NCBI RefSeq assembly: GCF_000577895.1
Contig: NZ_HG917869.1
Span: forward strand, 62,001-126,000
DNA length: 64,000 bases
DNA from: Clostridium bornimense
GTDB lineage: Bacteria; Bacillota; Clostridia; Clostridiales; Clostridiaceae
Reading direction: 5' to 3'
The notes below the pieces were generated by a model, which was given only the letters and a program-made list of their open reading frames with translations, ran no database searches and was not told the DNA's origin. Numbering within the stretch: position 1 is the stretch's first letter; each line of letters opens with the position of its first letter. Made by a program: the position numbers and the translations under genes. Positions 59,231 through 64,000 of the stretch are shown here, in pieces.

Positions 59231-60694
59231 ATGAACGAAATCTTTAAAGAGAATGAAAATGAAATTGATAAAGTACTATTAAAGATATGTTATTGTTTTA
59301 TTATTTTTTATCCATCGTTATTTTTTGGTACACTTCCTTTTAAAAGAACACTAGCATTAGTTATAGTAGGGGTCGTAATTAGCTTATTACCACCTTTATA
59401 TTATAAAAGTAATCTTGATAGGGAAAAATTCAAATGGGTAACAATTATATTGATGATAATAAATATTACAGTAATGTATTCATTATTATATGCAAATATA
59501 ATGTTATTATGGGTTGTACCAATAATAATTGCATCGATGTATTTTGATAAAAGGTTAGTAATATTTACAATCTTATTAGTAATACCAGGATTAGTAGTAT
59601 CAGAAGTTTTTGCTAGTATAAATAAGGTTGAATTTATTGCAGAAATGAAGTGGATTTTATTTCATATGTTTTCATATATAATTCAATTAATATGTTTAGC
59701 GGTAACTTTTATACCATTAGCTAAAAGATCATATAGTCAGTTGATGAAAGCATATAACCTAAAAAAAGAGGTCGAAATAATGTTGGCTGATAATATGAAG
59801 TCATCTAAGGTTTTAGATGATGCTATACAGAATTTAAATGATAATTTATTTGAAACTAATAATGGTATTGATAAAATTGGTAAATCCATAAATAATATTT
59901 CTGAAAGTTCTAAAGAAGTACTACAATTTGCAGAAGATACAAATAATAATGTAGATATTTTTGTTGATGAGATATCATTGGTTATGAAAGAAACTGAAGG
60001 AATGGAATTAACTAGGGATACTATGCAAAACATTAACAATGAAAATAAGAGTAATATGAATAAGATTATGTATGTAATGAGTAATATTAAAGAAAGTACA
60101 GAAGAAAGTGCAAATATAATTTATCAATTAATACAAAAAATGCATGTGATATCTCAAAAATTTATTAGTATAGTGGAGATATCTAAGCAAACAAACTTGT
60201 TAGCTTTAAATGCCAGCATTGAAGCAGCACGTGCAGGAGAATATGGCAAGGGATTTAGTGTAGTTGCAGAAGAGGTTAAAAAGCTTGCAATAGAATCTAC
60301 TGAATGTGCTAATAGCGTTGAAGAAGTATTGAAAGAAATAAAAAAAGATACAGAAAAGACGATTGAATCTATAAAAAGTAATAGTAATATAGTTAATGAT
60401 AGTATTCAATATGTAGAAGATACAAATAAATCATTTGATTATTTTTTAAATGTACAAAGTGATATGGAATCTAAAGTTAATAATATTATTAAATCTATGG
60501 ACAAGTTTTCTACAAGTGGTAAAAATATAAGTGAGAATATGGAAGTATTACTAGAGAAGAATCAATATAATGATAGAAATATAAATTCAATAGAAAAGGC
60601 AATAAATGATATTATAAGTTATGCAAATAAAAGTAGAAATATAATGGAAGATATAAAAGATCAATCTAAGGCATTGGCAGAGAGAAAAAGCTAA
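59231..60694 (+). CDS. Methyl-accepting chemotaxis protein with multi-TM N-terminus
   Basis: In this 487-residue receptor, residues about 18-165 form five or six helices without a large extracellular loop. A long coiled-coil signalling domain follows (about 170-487) with the conserved tip [20 protein letters not shown] (about 317-336) and [15 protein letters not shown]. No HAMP domain is evident. The sensing part is therefore inside the membrane, as in receptors for hydrophobic ligands, energy or membrane state. The sigma-D-type promoter upstream places it in the motility regulon. AAGGAGAAAACAA precedes the ATG. Confidence 0.92.
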   Translation: MNEIFKENENEIDKVLLKICYCFIIFYPSLFFGTLPFKRTLALVIVGVVISLLPPLYYKSNLDREKFKWVTIILMIINITVMYSLLYANIMLLWVVPIIIASMYFDKRLVIFTILLVIPGLVVSEVFASINKVEFIAEMKWILFHMFSYIIQLICLAVTFIPLAKRSYSQLMKAYNLKKEVEIMLADNMKSSKVLDDAIQNLNDNLFETNNGIDKIGKSINNISESSKEVLQFAEDTNNNVDIFVDEISLVMKETEGMELTRDTMQNINNENKSNMNKIMYVMSNIKESTEESANIIYQLIQKMHVISQKFISIVEISKQTNLLALNASIEAARAGEYGKGFSVVAEEVKKLAIESTECANSVEEVLKEIKKDTEKTIESIKSNSNIVNDSIQYVEDTNKSFDYFLNVQSDMESKVNNIIKSMDKFSTSGKNISENMEVLLEKNQYNDRNINSIEKAINDIISYANKSRNIMEDIKDQSKALAERKS

Positions 60695-60703
60695 TATATA
60701 AAA

Positions 60704-60736
60704 TATAGATAGGCAATATGTCTATCTATTTTTTTG
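60704..60736 (+). terminator. Terminator of the chemotaxis receptor gene
   Basis: TATAGATAG (60704-60712) pairs with CTATCTAT (60722-60729), followed by T7. Confidence 0.8.
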
Positions 60737-60826
60737 TGAAAAATATGATGCATAATTACAAAAATATTATATAATAAAAAATTGCTAAGTAATTTATAAT
60801 TAATATAAGTGGAGGTAGGAAATATT

Positions 60827-61660
60827 ATGAATGAAAAATATAGAATACTAAGTAATGATATAAAGATGCCATCTATAGGATTTGGTACATATAAATCTGG
60901 AAATGATGAAGATACTGCAAAGATAGTAAAATATGCATTAGAAGTGGGATATAGACAAATAGATACAGCATCTTTTTATGGCAATGAAGTTGGAGTAGGT
61001 AAAGGAATAAAAGAGAGTGGAATAAAAAGAGAAGAAATATTTCTTGTAACAAAGCTTTGGAATGATGATCATGGTTATGAAAATACTATTAAAGCTTTTA
61101 ATAAATCTCTTGAGAAGTTGCAAGTTAACTATATAGATTTATATCTTATTCATTGGCCTAATAAACTAAATGCTGAAACATGGAGAGCTTTTGAATACTT
61201 ATACAAGATAGGAAAAGTAAAAGCTATTGGAGTTTGTAATTTTAAAATAGGTCATCTAGAAGAATTAAAAGCAACAGCAGAAATTATGCCGATGGTAAAT
61301 CAAGTAGAAATACATCCTTTAAGTTCAAAAGATACTCTGTTAGATTATTGTAATAAAAATAATATTCAATTAGTAGCTTGGAGTCCTATAATGAGGGGAA
61401 AAGTATTTTCTAATGAGTCAATAATAGCTTTGGCAGAAAAGTATAAAAAGACAATAGCAGAAATAATATTAAGATGGCATATACAAAGAGGAGTTATCCC
61501 TATACCAAAATCATCAAATGAAGAAAGAATAAAAGAGAATATTGATATTTTTGATTTTGAAATTTCAAGGGAAGATATGAATATTATTGATTCATTGAAT
61601 GAAGGGGATAATGTATCTGTATCAGGGGTTCCGGAGAATACAAATTATCTTGATTTTTAA
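60827..61660 (+). CDS. Aldo/keto reductase
   Basis: This 277-residue NADPH-dependent reductase of the AKR5-like group has the catalytic tetrad visible: Asp in RQIDTASFYGNE, Tyr in the same segment, Lys in LVTKLWN and His in YLIHWPN. The late PIPKSSNEERIKENIDIFDF binds the cofactor 2'-phosphate. ATG 60827 follows GTGGAGGTAGG. The longer GTG start at 60809 would include its own ribosome site. Substrates of this group include methylglyoxal and small aldehydes. No neighbour narrows it. Confidence 0.92.
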   Translation: MNEKYRILSNDIKMPSIGFGTYKSGNDEDTAKIVKYALEVGYRQIDTASFYGNEVGVGKGIKESGIKREEIFLVTKLWNDDHGYENTIKAFNKSLEKLQVNYIDLYLIHWPNKLNAETWRAFEYLYKIGKVKAIGVCNFKIGHLEELKATAEIMPMVNQVEIHPLSSKDTLLDYCNKNNIQLVAWSPIMRGKVFSNESIIALAEKYKKTIAEIILRWHIQRGVIPIPKSSNEERIKENIDIFDFEISREDMNIIDSLNEGDNVSVSGVPENTNYLDF

Positions 61661-61672
61661 TAGCTATTATAA

Positions 61673-61898
61673 TGGGGTTGTAGCAATAACAAATGAAAAG
61701 TTGTTAGCGATGCCTCCTTTTATTATGACACAATGTAGGGCACAGGTTAGAAGTCACAAGTAAGGTTAATTTTTTCCTATAGGGAAAATATCATAACCTG
61801 TGCCTTGTGCCCTCATACTTGTGTCCTGTACTATACCTTTCATTTGCTCTATTTTGCTGAAAAAGCTGTCACACTACTTTGGGCGACGGCCCCTTATT
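61673..61898. repeat. Non-coding hairpin element (MITE- or REP-like)
   Basis: Outer arms are GGGGTTGTAGCAATAACAAA.. (61674) and ..CTTTCATTTGCTCTATTTTGC (61837), partly complementary. The centre is a long imperfect hairpin: GACACAATGTAGGGCACAGG (61727) with CCTGTGCCTTGTGCCC and TACTTGTGTC (61797-61825). The arm TTG.AGCAATAACAAATG recurs at 7478-7497. There is no open frame. It fills the gap between converging genes and includes some unusually GC-rich sequence (GGGCGACGGCCCC). Confidence 0.6.
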
Positions 61899-61975
61899 AG
61901 CCTTTAAGAAAAACTGTGTACTAAATAATATCATAATATATTTGGTTTTAAAAAAAGTAATAATAAAATATGGAT

Positions 61976-62587
61976 TTAACTATTCTTTAATACAAAATCG
62001 GCATTTTCAATGGGGAAATATTCTAACATATATTTTTCTTCTGCTGGGAAGTATCGTTTTTCGTATTTACATTTTATATCTTCCGATCCACCGATATAAT
62101 TATCTCTATCTAAAACTCTATTTAATCTCACTTCCCGTGGTACATCAAGATAAATTACAAAATCAAAATAGTCTTTTAGTTCTTTTCTTTGCAAAAATAT
62201 TCCTTCTAATATTAATACAGATCCATGAACTAAATTGACTCTTTGGGTAAAATATTCATCATTTTCCCTGTTATATATTTCTATTTGTTTATCAACTATT
62301 TCACCATTTTTTATAGGAGACAAAATTTCTTTCACCAAATAATCATATCTCCACTGTAAATTATAATAGCAATACCATTCTTCTCTAGACGAATCATATC
62401 TAATACGTTTTCGGTGAATAAAATCATCAATATGTAACACATAAGAAGAATAGTTTTCATTCTGCAATTGTAATTTTAATGAATTAACAAGTGTAGTTTT
62501 ACCTGCTCCTCCTAAGCCATCAATTCCAATAATATATACTTTATTATAAATATCTTCATTTTTCAATTTATTTATCAAGAATTCCAT
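61976..62587 (-). CDS. Uridine kinase-like P-loop kinase
   Basis: In this 203-residue kinase, the Walker A IGIDGLGGAGKTTLVNSL lies at about residues 20-37. An HIDDFIHRKRIRYD segment binds the phosphate acceptor, and the lid is REVRLNRVLDRD. This is the pattern of the uridine kinase/phosphoribulokinase superfamily, in the group annotated as uridine kinase-like in Firmicutes. The true substrate may differ. AAAAGGAGAATTTTAAA precedes the ATG. It stands alone on the minus strand. Confidence 0.87.
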   Translation of the reverse strand: MEFLINKLKNEDIYNKVYIIGIDGLGGAGKTTLVNSLKLQLQNENYSSYVLHIDDFIHRKRIRYDSSREEWYCYYNLQWRYDYLVKEILSPIKNGEIVDKQIEIYNRENDEYFTQRVNLVHGSVLILEGIFLQRKELKDYFDFVIYLDVPREVRLNRVLDRDNYIGGSEDIKCKYEKRYFPAEEKYMLEYFPIENADFVLKNS

Positions 62588-62776
62588 TTTAAAATTCTCC
62601 TTTTGATACTTTTAGTTCATGTTACTTAATAATTTACAATTATGTAATGAGTTGCAATATGATTATAACATTAACTTCAAGATAATATATATTTTTAGAT
62701 AAATACTGGCTCTAAGAAAGAATATATTTGCTGTTATTGTTCTATTAAATCTTTTGAAATCTATTTTTTTATTATT

Positions 62777-64000
62777 TTATTTTAAATCTACAGTCACTGC
62801 ATTATCAAAATTAACTTTGTATCTGTTATTAATATCAAATCTAATTTTGGATACCTTATCAAAATCTTCTTGAGTGTAGAAACCATAAGTACAAGTAAAG
62901 CTATTAGTATTTCTATCAATAATATTTCTTAAATACCCACCTGCTTCAATAGGATTATTATTTTCATCATAGAAGAAACATGGTAATTGATTTAAAGTAG
63001 TACCTGAATAATCATCAAAGTGGAATTTTATTGAGATTTCATTATTTTTTGTTGTTATATTATCAATTTGTAATGTACTAGAGTCCCCTAATTTTATTGA
63101 TGGTGGCATATTATCTAAATCATATAGTTTAGTTAAAGTTGCTGGAGCATGATATATTTCATTTATTGGTACAATTTTTATTGAGGATATATCAGTATTT
63201 TTAGATAAAAATTCATAGGTAATATAAGATTCATTGCTAGTTTCATATTCATTAACGATATTTAAGTAATTTCCCTTATTGTCTATTAGTAAGAAGCTAC
63301 AAGAACCGATTTTTTCTTTGTTATTAGAGTCAGTATTTTTAATAGTAATTATATTACCAAGTGGAGAAAAACTTACTTTTTCTATTGTGAAGTTCTTAGT
63401 AAAATCTTCAGTTGTATTTTCTTTAATATTAAGAGCATTATTTTTTAATGTAATATTTTTGTTAATATCTATAGTTTTAGTTAAAGAAGAAGCGCTAGTC
63501 TTATTATATTTAGTTTTTAAACTCCAAGTATTGGAACAATCATAATTTGGTAATTCAAGAGATATATTAATATTTCCTTTATCACTAATATTATAAGAAG
63601 TTAATCCTATTCTTTGCATAAACTTTATTGTATTATCAGATTCAAAATAGTAATCTGTTTCTTCAGAATCACATTGATAATATATATCTTTACCATCAAC
63701 GTTATAATAAATAATAGGAGTAAATCCAAATTTTTCGATAGTATCATCATTTTTTAAATCTGAAGAGGTTAAAGATAAACTATATGAACAAACTAGAAAA
63801 TTATCATCTATAGAAAAGTCATTCAAAGTTAAAGAACCTTCATTTTGTGTATCAGTTATATTTACAACAGAATTAACAGATTGTATTGAATCTTTAATTC
63901 CAAGGGTAGTTGATGGCTTTCCTTTGAAGAAAGACATAATACCTTGAGCTAAGTCTTCAGCGAAAACAGTGCTTATTGTTAAGGTTGTTATAATAGCAAC
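62777..64000 (-). CDS. DUF4179-like membrane anti-sigma protein (partial, 5' end outside)
   Basis: The frame is open from the window edge to TAA at 62777. The first codons after the edge read VAIITTLTISTVFAEDLAQG, the end of a membrane helix or signal region, so ATG 63937 is internal. The large extracytoplasmic part has beta-rich repeats such as VVNITDTQNEGSLTLNDFSI and the ending VNFDNAVTVDLK, with the layout of the anti-sigma at 3018. By analogy an ECF sigma gene should lie just outside the window. The function assignment is by architecture only. Confidence 0.7.
   Translation of the reverse strand, partial: VAIITTLTISTVFAEDLAQGIMSFFKGKPSTTLGIKDSIQSVNSVVNITDTQNEGSLTLNDFSIDDNFLVCSYSLSLTSSDLKNDDTIEKFGFTPIIYYNVDGKDIYYQCDSEETDYYFESDNTIKFMQRIGLTSYNISDKGNINISLELPNYDCSNTWSLKTKYNKTSASSLTKTIDINKNITLKNNALNIKENTTEDFTKNFTIEKVSFSPLGNIITIKNTDSNNKEKIGSCSFLLIDNKGNYLNIVNEYETSNESYITYEFLSKNTDISSIKIVPINEIYHAPATLTKLYDLDNMPPSIKLGDSSTLQIDNITTKNNEISIKFHFDDYSGTTLNQLPCFFYDENNNPIEAGGYLRNIIDRNTNSFTCTYGFYTQEDFDKVSKIRFDINNRYKVNFDNAVTVDLK

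Noticed and set aside
61879-62238. Plus-strand 119-codon ORF
   Set aside because: It lies antisense to the uridine kinase-like gene, which has intact P-loop motifs and a good ribosome site.

Overview
The window looks like chromosome from a strictly anaerobic, low-GC, cluster I Clostridium. The DNA is very AT-rich, ribosome sites are strong GGAGG types, TTG and GTG starts are common, and terminators are short hairpins followed by T runs. Gene content agrees: secreted plant-polysaccharide enzymes carrying ricin-type carbohydrate-binding modules, a split glycine decarboxylase, an AprBA-like sulfate assimilation operon, a single-domain globin with an NsrR-type regulator, and DHHW/MBOAT acetylation genes. 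The species cannot be fixed from sequence reading alone. No tRNA, rRNA or complete insertion sequence was seen.

Layout. 0-7.5 kb: a gene end, a Nudix hydrolase, a decayed membrane protein gene, an ECF sigma factor with its membrane anti-sigma (DUF4179 type) behind an ECF-type promoter, and a MacB/FtsX-like ABC exporter. 7.8-15.7 kb: a hemicellulose/cellulose locus with a GH5 endoglucanase and a GH30-GH10-GH43 xylan operon. All four enzymes carry ricin-type (CBM13-like) modules, and GH5 and GH30 share a duplicated upstream control region. 15.9-21.3 kb: a TetR regulator, two HXXEE membrane proteins, then a DHHW / DUF4358 lipoprotein / MBOAT set for acetylation of a surface polymer.

21.3-30 kb is the accessory region. 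It holds a VOC-family pseudogene, a two-gene module of a 2-TM protein plus a trypsin-like peptidase, a nitrilase-family amidohydrolase, a candidate type I toxin-antitoxin pair that is not annotatable by ORF length, an NsrR-globin nitric-oxide module, an orphan sensor kinase, and a 17-repeat CRISPR array without cas genes. The array is followed by its terminator and by a structured small RNA that has its own promoter. Related intergenic repeats (core GAACCGTAtCAtAAG) sit between the cassettes and make the region look like a modular insertion hotspot.

30-45 kb: an XRE-type membrane regulator, a TraX-like protein and a TSUP transporter. Next comes a nine-gene sulfate operon (binding protein, CysTWA, AprA/AprB-like APS reductase, CysDN, small siroheme/Fe-S reductase), which takes sulfate to sulfide with no CysH or CysC. 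A glycosyltransferase/GtrA/phosphodiester-glycosidase cluster for envelope polysaccharide follows. 45-54 kb: a glycine riboswitch controlling glyA-gcvT-gcvH-gcvPA-gcvPB-lplA-lpdA, which is a complete glycine cleavage pathway with its own lipoate ligase and lipoamide dehydrogenase. 53.8-64 kb: an M20 amidohydrolase and MFS exporter, a MATE exporter with a CsoR-family repressor and a visible operator, a chemotaxis receptor behind a flagellar sigma-D-type promoter, an aldo/keto reductase, a uridine-kinase-like protein, and a second DUF4179-like protein that runs off the window.
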